Origin: Lampris incognitus
Lineage: Eukaryota; Chordata; Actinopteri; Lampriformes; Lampridae
Assembly (NCBI RefSeq): GCF_029633865.1
Contig: NC_079219.1
Span: forward strand, 58,414,850 to 58,478,849
DNA: 64,000 bases
Reading direction: 5' to 3'
In this document: positions 34,049-47,380 of the stretch, piece after piece
Position numbering within the stretch: position 1 is the stretch's first letter
Layout: every line of letters begins with the position of its first letter
The notes under the pieces: generated by a model
Database searches by the model: none
Told to the model about the DNA's origin: nothing
The model's input: the letters and a program-made list of their open reading frames with translations, nothing else
Translations under genes and position numbers: made by a program

Positions 34049-34827
34049 GTAGAACCTGATAATGTAATAAATCCCCGATAATGTAAAAACCCTGATAATG
34101 TCATAAAAATGCACTTGAGGCCATTGAAAATGCAATAAAACCTGATAATGTAATAACTTCCTGATAATGTAATTAATCCCCCGATAATGTAAAAACCCTG
34201 ATAATGTAAAAACCCTGATAATGTAATAACCCTGATATTGTAATAACCCTGATAATGTAAAAACCCTGATGATGTAATAACCCTGATAATGTAATAACCC
34301 TGATAATGTAAAAACCCTGATGATGTAATAACCCTGATAATGTACTAACCGGATAATGTAATAACCCTGATAATGTAAAAACCCTGATGATGTAAAAACC
34401 CTGATAATGTAATAAACCCTGATAATGTAATAACCCTGATAATGTAAAAATCCTGAAAATGTAATAACCCGATAATGTAATAACTTCCTGATAATGTAAT
34501 AAAAAACGCACTTGAGGCCACTGAAAATGCAATAAAACCTGATAATGTAATAACTTCCTGATAATGTAATAAAGTGCATTTCCCGATAATGTAATAAACT
34601 ATATCATAGCTAACCCTAAACCCTAATAACGTCCCGTTAATGTAACACATTATTACATTATTGGTAAAAAGTTTATTACATTATTGGGAAATGCACTTTA
34701 TTACATTATCAGGAAGTTATGACATTATCAGGTTTTACTGCATTTTCAATGGACTCAAGAGCAGATTTTTATTACATTATCGGGGTTATTACATTATTGG
34801 GAATTTATTACATTATCAGGTTCTACA
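34049..34827. mobile_element. Palindromic element built of a 17-bp repeat
   Basis: Both ends read tgtagaacctgataatgtaa in opposite orientation, with arms of about 200 bp that match closely. The interior (34150-34470) is a tandem of cctgataatgtaataac variants. A 5-bp gggca lies on each side, a possible target duplication. The word gaaaatgcaataaaacctga recurs in each arm. Long open frames here follow the repeat period and are not genes. Confidence 0.85.
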
Positions 34828-35566
34828 GGGCATTAAGTAAACCTTAAAATAATGACCAGGACTTCACATTTGTGAGGAAATGATGTATTCTGTATGCACC
34901 ACTGTTAAATGCAGGGCATGTTACCATCATCACGGCATGTGAAACAGACAAACACAAAAAACGAGAGGTCGGTTCCACGCGATAACAAAACTATTATTCA
35001 CAATGATCACTTACTGCAACGATAAAATAAAGAAATAAAACCTAGAAAATGTTTATCTTTATCTTCAGGGCTGGGGTTTGGCACGTGGGGGGGGGAGGGG
35101 TTACAACGAAAACAAAAACCATAAAATCATTTCCATTATTTTCAAATCCAGATTCCTGCAAATAAAGCTGCACAGCACGACTGGGGGGGGCAATAAAACA
35201 GAGAACTAGTTACAACACAGGGTAAAGTAGTTGCGAGTGGAAAAGGGCTCACAACAGGCGACCAGGTTGCACAACGACTCTTTCCCAACGACAATAGTTG
35301 TGCAGCGTTGTTCAGGAGTACGTTCGGTAACCTTTAGATGTGGAGTCGAACTCGCGACAAACGCGTGTCAAATGTTTGGTCCTTGATGGCAGAACAGACA
35401 CTTTGGCAGTGAACGGGTTGCGATTATGTTTCAGACAACACCTTCTCTCTCCCTCGTTTCTTTTTTTTGGGGGGGGGGGTGTTTTTCTCCCAAATCCAAT
35501 TACCCCACTCTTCCCAGTCGCTGCTCCAGCCGATCCGGGGAGGGCTGCAGACTACCACATGTCCTC

Positions 35567-36645
35567 CAACCCTCTATACCAGGGTTTCTCAACCGGGGGT
35601 CCGCGGACCCCTAGTGGTCCGTGGTGTAATTGCAAAGGGTCCGTGAAAATAAAATATCTTTTAAAAAAAAAGATCCTATGACATTTATAGAAATAGGATT
35701 ATTTTACTCAAATGTGACCGAGACCTTTATCTACCTAAACTATAAAGGGTAACAGGACTTTTTTCTCTAATTACATCTGTTTCACAAGTGTAATTTATTG
35801 TATTTTAATCAGAGATCTCGCTCCTGTTTGCATTGTTAAAAAGTTACTGCATAAAAATTCTGTTGTGACATATATCTGAAAGTTACTGAATACATATTCT
35901 GTTTTGTTACACATATCTGGAAGTTACTGAATACATATTCTGCTGTGTTACATATATCTGAAAGTTACTGAATACATATTCTGTGTTGTTACATATATCT
36001 GAAAGTTACTGAATACATATTCTGTTTTGTTACACATATCTGGAAGTTACTGAATACATATTCTGTTGTGTTACATATATCTGAAAGTTACTGCATAAGA
36101 ATTCTGTTTTGTTAACTATATCTAAGTTACAGCTGAAAGCTCTTATTTTTGCCCCAAAGAGTGAATAAATGCTATAATGCAATTTAAAATGCAGTTTCTA
36201 CTGTTTCTATCAAATTGCAACCCCCCTCCCCCAAGATCAGGTGGAGGGGTCCTCAGGGTAGATCAAAAACACGCAGGGGGTCCAGGACCCCAAAAAGGTG
36301 GAGAACCACTGCTCTATACGACCCACAGGAGCGTTTCCTAAATTAGCGCCCCCTACCGGCGCCAGGAGATATGCCACAAATACTTTTCGCCCCTGTGCAT
36401 TGTGGGTTTTTATCTACTTGTTGCCATCCTTCTTACAACGCCTAGCAGACAGGCTGATGAAGGTAAGCAGTCAGTAAATAGTGATAAAAACAATGTGAGA
36501 ACAACAGAATATGTAGTCAGTGCGTTTTAGTGTTGTTTCGCTGGCTAGTATAGTAACTAACATTGCTATTGGCAGCGCGACCGACAACTATAGGTCGTTA
36601 ATAAGCTGCTTGTTCAAACGACCTATGGGGTCGTTTTTTGGTGGA
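35567..36645 (-). mobile_element. MITE family C, copy 2, interrupted
   Basis: In reverse it matches 27958-28462: gtccaccaaaaaacgacccc at its outer end, then gcaatgttagttactatact and ccacaatgcacaggggcgaa, up to cctgtgggtcgtatagag. There the hAT element begins. Its far end is shortened. Confidence 0.78.
35580..36311 (-). mobile_element. hAT (Charlie-like) element, 732 bp, with TSD
   Basis: In minus sense the ends read cagtggttctccacc and ggttgagaaaccctg. The octamer ctctatac flanks both sides exactly (35572-35579 and 36312-36319). The interior has about six copies of a ~43-bp unit (gttactgaatacatattctg...). There is no transposase frame. A sister copy is at 44074-44675. Confidence 0.95.
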
Positions 36646-36960
36646 CAGCCGCTTCTTTTCACCTGACAAGTGAGGAGTTTCACCAGGGGGACGTAGCATG
36701 TGGGAGGATCACGCTATTCCTCCCAGTTCTCCCCCCCGAACAGGCGCCCCGACCGACCGACGAGAGGAGGCGCTAGTGCAGCGACCAGGACACGTACCCA
36801 CATCCGGCTTCCCACCTGCAGACACGGCCAATTGTGTCTGTAGGGGACGCCCCGACCAAGCCGGAGGTAACAGGGGGATTCGAACCGGCGATCCCCGTGT
36901 TGGTAGGCAACGGAATAGACCGCCACACCACCCGGACGCCCCACAACACCCTCTTTACAG

Positions 36961-37204
36961 CAGTGTTTCTCAACCCAGTCCTCAAGGACCCCCTATCCTG
37001 CAGATTTTCATGGTAACCCTGCATAGGTAGCCCTGCTTATACTTACTCGACCAATCATCTCGCAGCACTTAATTATGCAAGGTGTGCAACGTCTGACAAA
37101 CTTCATTGCTGATTGGTTGAATAACTACAAACAGGTACCTATTCAGGGTTGCAAAGAAAATATGCAGGATAGGGGGTCCTTGAGGACTGGGTTGAGAAAC
37201 ACTG
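36961..37204. mobile_element. hAT MITE, 244 bp
   Basis: The ends cagtgtttctcaacccagtc (left) and its inverse (right) extend over about 40 bp of matching arms (ctcaaggaccccctatcctg). The flanks ctttacag (36953-36960) and ctgtacag (37205-37212) match at 7 of 8. Confidence 0.93.
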
Positions 37205-37409
37205 CTGTACAGTACAGTACAGTACAGTACATCACTCTGCATATCTTCTCGAGGATGGCATTTGAGATTGTACAAATGACAGAAGACACGACAGCAAAGG
37301 AAAAGAACATTATACACCAACAACAGAGACCAGACTCAACTCACCGAACAATGAGCGACAGTACGGGAACACAGACAGATTCAAGGTTATTCAAATCAAA
37401 TCTGTAGTT

Positions 37410-37930
37410 GCATTTTTTCCCCCAAATTAAGACAATAAATAATGCCATTTGGGACCTGACATCGCCCTCGCAACATCCTGTCTGCTTCTTGTAATCTCAT
37501 TTACATACGTGTATTGCGCCTTGCTGTTTGTGCACGAGGCTTAAAAGCCTCTGCTGATAATTAGCGCTGCGTTATTTATCTATTTTGTATAGCCATAGTT
37601 ATTACCATTTTGGTCTCCATGTCCAGTTAATGTAGAATAGCAAATTCAAAGATTTGAAGGTTTCACTTTGACTTTCTGCTGCAGCTGAAAATAGCTGGCA
37701 AGTCGATATAAGATGCCAAAGGTAAAATCAAATACATTTGTATATCAAATTGTTGCTACAAATAAATGTGATTCATAAATATGTTTACAGTATCTTACAA
37801 AACCGAGAGCAGCCCAACTGGTACGGGAACAACAGAAAAAGTTGCCCTGCACATATTATGATAAACCATTCACGCCACACCTTCTCCCATCTATCAAAAA
37901 ATGAACACTTGACATATCTATATATCTATA
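37410..37930. other. Intergenic, no feature seen
   Basis: AT-rich sequence between repeats. No gene, RNA or repeat border recognised. Confidence 0.45.
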
Positions 37931-37933
37931 TAT

Positions 37934-38068
37934 TCATTCATTCATCCATTATCCGAGCCGCTTATCCTGCTCTCAGGGCTGCGGGGATGCTGGAGCCTAT
38001 CCCAGCAGTCACTGGGCAGCAGGCAGGGAGACACCCTGGACAGGTCGCCAGGCCATCACAGGGCCGAC

Positions 38069-38103
<35 letters not shown>

Positions 38104-38335
38104 CACACCTAGGGACAATCTAGTACGGCCGATTCACCTGACCTGCAGGTCTTTGGACAGTGGGAAGAAACCGGAGCACCCGGAGGAAACCCACGCAGAC
38201 ACGGGGAGAACATGCAAACTCCACCACACAGCACAGAGGACGACCCGGGACGACCCCCAAGGTTAGACTACCCCGGGGCTCGAACCCAGGACCTTCTTGC
38301 TGCGAGGCAACCGTGCTAACCACTGCACCACCGTG
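37934..38335 (-). mobile_element. tRNA-derived SINE-B, full length
   Basis: A reverse copy with a CATT/CATC tail, the body ggatgctggagcctatccca, a TA/CA tract at about 38068-38105, and a head with B box ggttcgagccccgg in minus sense near 38280. Confidence 0.9.
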
Positions 38336-38423
38336 TATATGTACGTATATAGCGTTTTTTGCCCCCGGAAACTGTCAATGGTGTTGATATAAAATTGCTC
38401 AACAAATGAGGAGCGGAATATCA

Positions 38424-38444
38424 TCATATCATGATATATATATA

Positions 38445-38511
<67 letters not shown>

Positions 38512-38512
38512 C
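38424..38512. repeat. (TA)n/(TG)n microsatellite
   Basis: A TA-dominated tract with a short TG core. Confidence 0.95.
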
Positions 38513-38529
38513 CAGTAATTCAAGTAATT

Positions 38530-39306
38530 CTTCAATGGACAGTACAAGCCTGTTTCATGCCATAAGCAATCATTAGCTGTCAAAGGTCATCTAAAGGTCA
38601 TTGTCGTCTATATATATATAGATAGATATATAGATATGTGCATGTCAACTGTTGGAATGTTGGTTTGGTTATGACATTCAGTCAATCAAGTCGATTCTTA
38701 CTGCCTTGTTTCAAGAAGTTTCAAGTTTAGTGGCCATCCTACACCATCCTGCTTTTTCTTCGGCAGTATGTCGATATTTCTATTTTAGGTAAAATCCCCA
38801 TTTGACCTCTAAGAAAGTTTAAAAACATTTTAATGTGTAAACTGGACTTGGAAAAAAAACCCTCATAAATACTGCACAGGCTAACAGACGTATGTGGAAG
38901 AGGAATGACCTGCACGCTGTTCGCTGGCACACACTACAACAATAACATTCAGTGAGCTCAGACGTTCCCTCTCCAATGCTGTGAATATATGTACACATAT
39001 TTACATGTGCGGCTTATAACCAAATATCGCTGAAGTCAGCCGTCACTGGGTTTTCCATATCATACCGATACGCACCAGGAGTCAAATGAGGTTTCTAATC
39101 AAAGACAGCAAAAAATTTCAGAAAATGCAAAGTAGCCAAGTGTTGCCCTACTTACAGTAAATAGCACAACACTCTGCAACTGGAATCCTCACCGGACCTG
39201 TTTCACACTGGCAGCCAGTATGGATGAGTGACAGCTCAATGAATTTTGCAAACTGTATTCTTACACTAACGTTTCACCAAAAACCCTACTATCTGACAGA
39301 TAAAAT
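38530..39306. other. mboat7 downstream region
   Basis: 38534-38582 (acaagcctgtttcatgccat then aagcaatcattagctg) is a diverged copy of a word at about 3311-3352. The rest, up to the mboat7 stop codon, is AT-rich and probably holds the mboat7 3' UTR. No AATAAA in mboat7 sense was found with confidence. Confidence 0.45.
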
Positions 39307-42300
39307 TTACTCTTTCTTTTCATTAATTTCCTCTTTTGTCTTATCTGCCTTGTCTCCCGCTGTCCTCCCCTCCTTTTCCCCTCTCTTCCCTTCTCTTTTC
39401 CCTCCCCTGAGTACCTTGGCCAGTATTATGAAGCCAATGGCAATGACATGCATGACGAAGTAGATGGACATCCAGTAATTGACGGTGTCGCTGGCCTTCA
39501 GCAGAACAAACCCCATACACATGTAATCGTAGGCCCTCATCTTCAGGAACCAGTGGACCCAGTCAAACACGTTCTGTCCCTGGGGGCCAAGTTTGGATCG
39601 GACAGAGGCCTCCATGGCAGACTCGGCTGCTATGCACAGGGGGATGGTGAGGAAAGACAAGTAGTAGCCAGCATGGAGTCCATGCCAGTAGGCACTGATG
39701 AACATGGTCCAGCCAGCCCTGAGGGTAAGGGATGATCACAAGTCGGACACAGTGAAATTTAGCAATAAGTTAAGACAAGATAAGATCTTGTATTTCTGGA
39801 CAAGCCCTTTTTTCCCATTAAAATGTCCCCCCCCCCCCCAAGCAATGTGTATCATGCTGTTGGATTGATTTATCTCATCCATACTGCTGTTAATTCTTTA
39901 CCATATCTCATACCTGAGAGTGTAGGCTTTGAAGGGGGAGTTGGGGTAGATGTAGTGATGTAGCCACCACTGCACAGTCATGTTCCAGTAGCGCATGCCG
40001 TGTCGGACCTTCACGCAGAAGTCAGTGTTGTAGCAGTCAATGTTCTGGATGGTTCTGAAGTCATATGCCACCGGGATGTTCGGGTCAGGGCTGGTCACAA
40101 GGAATGAAAAGGTTTCAACAACCCAACACATACGCAGACAAAGGCAGGAGCATCTTCTTTGTTTATAGCGGTAAAACTTGGCGACATGGTACCTATAGTT
40201 AACAGTGGGTCCTCCCCCGGGTTTGGCCAACGCCCCCTCTGGGTAGCCGCCTAACCCTGCACTGATACAACCGGCCTCCGCGCCGCACCACGCTGCATAG
40301 AAACGCATCCTAAATACAAAGAACACCACCATCATGTAGAACAACCTGGGGAAAGAGTGAGAGAGAGACAGAAAAGAACAGAAACGTGTTATTCATCCCC
40401 GTCTCCATCGATGATGTTCCCTGTAGATACATCATTTGGGTAAACCTGCAATTCACCATTTGTAAAAGAATGATTGGCAGAACAATCTATCAAACAGTGC
40501 TTAGTGCCCCTCTACTTCCTCCAATATTAAGCTCCAACACTACACTGAGATCAACAAAGAGCCGCTTTTCTGTAGTGCACAATAATACCAGATTAGCTGA
40601 TGGACACAGCTAAGGCTAAAATAAATGGTAAAAAGATGTTGCTGGAGGAACCTGTATACATATCCACGCTATCCCTACGTGTTTGGTTGCCTCTTGGGGT
40701 TAATTTGCAGAGGCGGATAACAACAGAGTTCCTCTTGAAAGTTTGTCAGACAAAGGAACAATTACTAAGGGGTTCAAGAAATTTTGCAAAGTGTGAGTGG
40801 CTGCTGAATCAATCAGCCAAAAACAAGGGGAAAAAATCAAGCAGCTACTAACAGCAACTGCTTTGGTACAGTGGGCAGATTAAACATACCTGAAGAAAAA
40901 GTGGTGCTCCAGGAACTCATCTGTGCGGACGTAAGCCAGGGGGAAGACAGAGTTCACCGACAGGAATAGAGCCCCATAGAGAGGCACCAGCTTTAGCCGC
41001 TGCAAGCAAGGGACCCAGCCAGGCAGGGTCAGTGGGTTGGGCTGCCTGAGCCAATCCACAAAGGTTTGGAAGCGGAAAAACGGGCCTTCAGGGAAACGAA
41101 GGGATGAGATAAAGGGATGAAGACAGCATTGAGAGGAGACAATTATAAAAGAGCGGGGATAATAGGGATTACAGTGGGCAATATCAACACAAAAAGGGAC
41201 AGTAGGGGACAACGCGGTGCATAACAAGACAGGAAGCGGTCGGATGGTTAAAAGGGAAAAGGCAGAAAGAAAAGGCAGAGGAATCACAAAAAAATCTCAA
41301 CTAATTTCAGTGATAGTGAAAACATATACGGACTCACACAATATTCAACAAGTGGCAGGAAGTGAGACAGAGAAAGACCAGAGTTAAAATGGATGCAAAC
41401 GCAAAATTCACATCAAACAACACGCAGGAAAAATGAGAGAACCATCTGTTAACTTTACATATCTGACAGTGGGAAGATGCAGTGGACACACCTGAGTAGA
41501 CTTACCTGTCATGATGCCCACATAGCAGTAGCTGTAAGACAAAATATCATAAAGTGATGGCTCTTGAGTAAGGCCGCCAATGACAGGGGACTTGGAAAAA
41601 GAGGTCACTTCCTTTTTCTTCTCTAGGTGGTAACTGTGCACCTCATTGGCTAGACTCACCATCTGAGTGGAAAACAAAAAAGAAACATCAACGTGAACCT
41701 GTATATCGGCACATGCACAAAGAACGCATGTGTGTGAGAAATCATTACAAAGAGATTATGTTCTGTTAGAATAGATTTTTTTTTAATGACTACTCTATTT
41801 ATCCATTGTTGTGTGTCTTTGTGTGACCTTGGCCTCCTCTGTACCTTAAGGGTGAGGATCAGCTGGATGGCATTGGCAAATGGTGTCGGTGTTGGCAGAC
41901 CGAACCACGTCACCAGCCGGAAGAAGAGGAGGTAGAGGAAGGTCCAGCCAAGAGTGAGTGCCGGGGAAGTCCTGGTAGAGGGCGGGACAGGGTGAGATGA
42001 GCAGTCTAACGTAACCAATCGTCATCGATCATGACCACATTTAAGAAACCTCAAACAGGATGCTTATAAGACAGAGTGACACGAAAAGAGAAAAACGAAG
42101 AGACAGAGAGAGAGACAGAGAGAGACGAGAAGGAGATGTTGCAAACACTGTTATGGTAAATCATGTTCATAATAGTTTGGATGTTTGCTTCTCACCGCCA
42201 GCTGGTCTTTATGATTATCCATGTTCCAATCACTGTGACTAGAGAGTGGAGTGTGTGGATCTGGCAGGCTGCTATGGTAACGGAGAGGCCTACCAGCAGA

Positions 42301-43390
42301 GCTGCCCCCTGCTTCACAGGAGGACCTGTAGAAACATCATGAAAGGAGTGAAGTGCATAAAGATGGTAACCTACTGTTCATATTGTCCTACAAGGCATTC
42401 CAGTGTTGACATGTGCAATATTTCAGTGGAACGTTTTTTATAAATATTGCTGTGTGAGATCAGCCAAAATACCTTAATGACCTCAAATATGACAGCTACA
42501 TACAGACAGGTGACAAATTAAAGGAAAAATCAACACAAAGTGCCTTAGTAAGGTGTTGAGCCACAACGAGCCTCCATCCAGAACAGCTTCAGTGCTCCTT
42601 GTCGTAGATTCTACAAGTCTCTGAACTCTACTGGAGGGATGGACACCCATTCTCCCAGAAGATGTTCCCTCATTTGGTGTTTTGAGGATGGTGGTGGAGA
42701 GCGCTGTCTCACACGTCGGTCCAAAATCTCCCATAGGTGTTCAACTGGGTTGAGATGTGGTGACTGTGAAGGCCATGGCATATGATTTCCATCATCTTCA
42801 TCCTTATCAAACCATTCAGTGACACCTCATGCTCTATCAATGGGGGCATTGTCATCCTGGAAGAGACTGCCCCCATCAGGATAGAGATGTCTCATCGCAG
42901 GATAAAGGTGATCACTCAGAATAACTTTGTATTGATTTGCAGCGACCCTTCCCTCTAAGGGGACGAGTGAACCCAAACCAAGCCAGGAAAATGTCCCCCA
43001 CAGCGTAACCGAGCCCTCGGACCCCCTCACTGTAGGGGTCAAGCATTCAGATTTTTTCTTTCATTTGTCACCTATCTGTATCTCACTCATTGTAGAGAGA
43101 TCTAACTAAAAACAAAAAGTTACAGCAACCCCTTAAAATTATGTAGGCATACAAGTCTGTCAGCTGACCTTTTCCAAAATATATTCAAACATCAAATTCC
43201 TTTTTTATGCTAAGCAGCATCGGATCACGAGATAGGGCCAGGCCATGTTTAAGTAGGAAAATATCTCCTAGTCTCCTTGTTATATGAAAACCTGAGCTGA
43301 CCCAAAACACTCACTTAGATAACGGAAGAGGAATCCAATAGGGATAGAGGCAGTGAGAATCCCCAGGTAGACCAGTTCATCAGGAGACAT
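39307..43390 (-). CDS. mboat7: Lysophosphatidylinositol acyltransferase (MBOAT7/LPIAT1)
   Basis: Eight coding exons: 43390-43315, 42325-42196, 41971-41845, 41662-41506, 41085-40890, 40345-40193, 40090-39914 and 39718-39307. They total 1428 nt (475 aa; human 472), with all phases consistent. A non-coding exon lies near 45028. The start gives [20 protein letters not shown], like human MSPEEWTYLVVLLISIPIGF. The MBOAT catalytic pair is present: Asn316 in [10 protein letters not shown] and His351 in [12 protein letters not shown] (human N321 and H356). Many hydrophobic helices follow the family pattern. It transfers arachidonoyl-type acyl groups from acyl-CoA to lyso-phosphatidylinositol in endomembranes (Lands cycle). 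The C-terminal tail is lysine- and glutamate-rich ([11 protein letters not shown]). Introns carry a Tc1-type remnant and a hAT element. Confidence 0.97.
42503..43078 (-). mobile_element. Internally deleted Tc1/mariner element, 576 bp
   Basis: TA flanks (42501-42502, 43079-43080) enclose inverted ends cagacaggtgacaaattaaa and, on the right in minus sense, cagataggtgacaaatgaaa. On the minus strand a transposase remnant (43042-42827) reads [14 protein letters not shown] and [10 protein letters not shown], the second catalytic Asp block, then stops. It lies between mboat7 coding exons 1 and 2 and is unrelated in sequence to the 9.6-kb element. Confidence 0.93.
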
Positions 43391-44073
43391 CTCTCTGCTG
43401 GCAAAGGAATGAAGAGAACCTTTCAAACCACACATTAATAAGACATTCATGAAAAAAAGCATTAGTCACATCCATAAATCTGAATTAATCCAAAGTACAG
43501 AACCTGTATGACAACAATATGCTACACAACATCTCCAAATGTTTTAAGGTTTGCAAAGGTGAAACCCATTTGGTTGTATGGCTGTCAAGCTGATTTCATG
43601 CCAGCTGAAGATGAGAAGTTAGCTGTCTCGATCAGCCCATGTTTAGTTTAGCTCTTCAAATAGGCTAGTTCTAAAAACATTCACCCTGACCAGTAAGGCA
43701 GACTAGAACCAAAGTTAACTAGCATTTAAAAATGTGTGGCGTTCCCAAAATATAGTTGCATAAGACCCCTTCTCTTTTTCAAAACGACTGACAGGTGTGG
43801 TGGACAGAACTTTTTTTTTTTTACCATTCATTTCATTGAATAAGCTGAATTGTGGGCTGTATAAAACTTAAAAAAAAATTAAAACTGAAACTTGTCTTCT
43901 CAATGTAAAGCCATAACAAAAGGCATCTGGTAATCCTAACCAGTTACCAGCCAGTTCACTGGCAATGCGGATATGTTGAAATTGTCAGCCCTGGTTTTGG
44001 TGTTTCGCCATATTTACAATCTAGATGCAGTTTATGAAGTTATATGAATGAAAAGACCACACTCAGTGTAGAG

Positions 44074-44675
44074 CAGTGGTTCTCAACCTTTTTGGGATCC
44101 TGGACCCCCTGCGTATTTTTGATCTACCCTGAGGACCCCTCCACCTGATCTTGGGGGAGGGGGGGTTGCAATTTGATAGAAACAGTAGAAACTGCATTTT
44201 AAATTGCATTATAGCGTTTATTCACTCTTTGGGGCAAAAATAAGAGCTTTCAGTTGTAACTTGGATATAGTAAAAACAGAATTCTTATGCAGTAACTTTC
44301 AGATATGTGTAACAAAACAGAATTCTTATGCCGTAACTTTCAGATATATGTAACAAAACAGAATATGTATTCAGTAACTTTCAGATATATGTAACAACAG
44401 CATTCTTATGCAGTAACTTTTAACAATGCAAACGGGAGCGAGATCTTATTAAAATACAATAAATTACACTTGTGAAACAGATGCAATTAGAGAAAAAAGT
44501 CCTGTTACCCTTTATAGTTTAGGTAGATAAAGGTCTCAGTCACATTTGAGTAAAATAATCCTATTTCTGTAAATGTCATAGGATCTTTTTTTTAAAAGAT
44601 ATTTTATTTTCGCGGACCCTTGCAATTACACCACTGACCACTAGGGGTCCGCGGACCCTCGGTTGAGAAACACTG
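44074..44675 (+). mobile_element. hAT (Charlie-like) element, 602 bp
   Basis: Same family as 35580-36311 but in opposite orientation. The ends are cagtggttctcaacctttt and ggttgagaaacactg. It has about three of the ~43-bp internal units rather than six. No clear 8-bp duplication remains. It lies in the first intron of mboat7. Confidence 0.9.
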
Positions 44676-45027
44676 GAGAGGACATGACATGTATTGTTTC
44701 TAGGTCGGGCAACACAGTCTTGAGTGTATTGTTAAACTGTTTGTGTCAAATATGATCTTACATCCCCATGGCCAAGTTAACCGAATCCTCAGTGAGAAGC
44801 TTAACCCAGATGTGCCCCCTTATAGAATGAGATGACCACTGACCGGAACCGTCTACTCGTAAAACCGTCCAAGTGAGGCGCCACTAGCTAGCAGGATTAC
44901 GACACACGAGGTTTGTCACATTCTCGGCGCTCGGCCGGATGGGCTGATATTAACGTTCCGGAGACGCGTATTCACGGCATAACGGGGCAAATCCGGCGAG
45001 TTAGTGGAGGCGTTTAACAGTACTTAC

Positions 45028-45290
45028 ATCCATAAAATGACCACGGCAGTAAAATAAAGCTCCGCTAAGCTTGCGCTCGCTAGCTACCGAGCGCTCTCCG
45101 GCCACTTCCGGGATTCACTGACTCCGCCCACGGGCGGCTCGTGTCAACCAGAAACGGTTCTAGACTTCCAGGGGCGCGGACGATCCCATGGCAACCGTGC
45201 TGCCGGCCTGGTCGCGCGACCGCCCCTTCAGCAAAAACCTTCGCGATCCAACGAGGGGCGTTTTTTTTGGCAGCTATCTCCTATGCACAT
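45028..45290 (-). promoter_or_regulatory. mboat7: mboat7 non-coding first exon and promoter
   Basis: In minus sense, ggtcattttatggat is followed by the donor gtaagt (45027), joining the acceptor before 43397 (tttgccag). Upstream are an ETS-type cccggaagtgg near 45108 and GC-box-like cgtgggcggag near 45130, with high CpG and no TATA box. The exon 1 ATG opens a short reading frame overlapping the main start. Confidence 0.65.
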
Positions 45291-45309
45291 CATTTATGAT
45301 ATTTCATAA

Positions 45310-45400
45310 AGTCGAATCGGCTCATCTGGACAGCTTAGTGGGAGAGATCACTAGTTTCTCCCACTAAACTCTGCGTCCGGATGAGCTGATGAGATTTCTG
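45310..45400. repeat. Inverted repeat between mboat7 and rps9
   Basis: ggctcatctggacagcttag then tgggaga pairs with tctccca and ctaaactctgcgtccggatg, with atcactagtt in the loop. A ~30-bp-arm hairpin of unknown origin. Confidence 0.6.
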
Positions 45401-45582
45401 GGCCTCGAGATAATCAAGTAAAAGATTTAAATCAATCATTCCCCTTATTGCCTCAGTTCCCAAACTACCACAACTGATCGGACCATCCTCAACAGCACAT
45501 TCATACTTTTATATCCATTCCAGCAAAAACTTAAAATAAAATGGGACAGACAAGACATTTCTGGTCAAATGAGTCTTTTTTT

Positions 45583-45588
45583 TTTATT
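45583..45588 (-). terminator. rps9: rps9 polyadenylation signal
   Basis: The plus strand tttatt reads AATAAA on the rps9 strand, 55 bases past the stop codon. A short A-run follows directly in rps9 sense. Confidence 0.85.
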
Positions 45589-45642
45589 GAAAATCTGAAG
45601 GATCAGGAAGCATTGGAAAACGCCCCCTGGAGGACAACCTTC

Positions 45643-47197
<1,555 letters not shown>

Positions 47198-47380
47198 TTA
47201 GTTGCGCCTGTGAGATCAACACAACTGCAGTTTACATATCATCACTACAGATGGCACATTTATTTGCCACTTTTGATGGCAATTCATCGACTTGAAAAAC
47301 TTACGAACGTGTGTTTTGCTGAGGCCCAACTAACCGCGCCGACCTAGTGACAAGTCAATCTGACCGGGCTGTCTAAATTC

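Larger units (their letters stand above)
35450..36944 (-). mobile_element. SINE-A split by nested insertions
   Basis: The 3' part of SINE-A (35450-35566, ending gcagactaccacatg) and its 5' part (36646-36944, from agccgcttcttttcacctga to the tRNA-like head) have the same orientation and follow on with about 25 bp missing. The gap is filled by a family C MITE that itself contains a hAT element. Confidence 0.85.

Noticed and set aside
33794-34650. Long open frames of 101-261 codons on the minus strand
   Set aside because: Their peptide repeats (HYQGYYIIRV) mirror the 17-bp DNA repeat; codon content is not that of a gene.
47208-47300. A third snoRNA in rps9 intron 1 (gtgatgat C-box-like motif)
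   Set aside because: No D box or closing stem could be placed, and it does not resemble the pair in introns 3 and 4.
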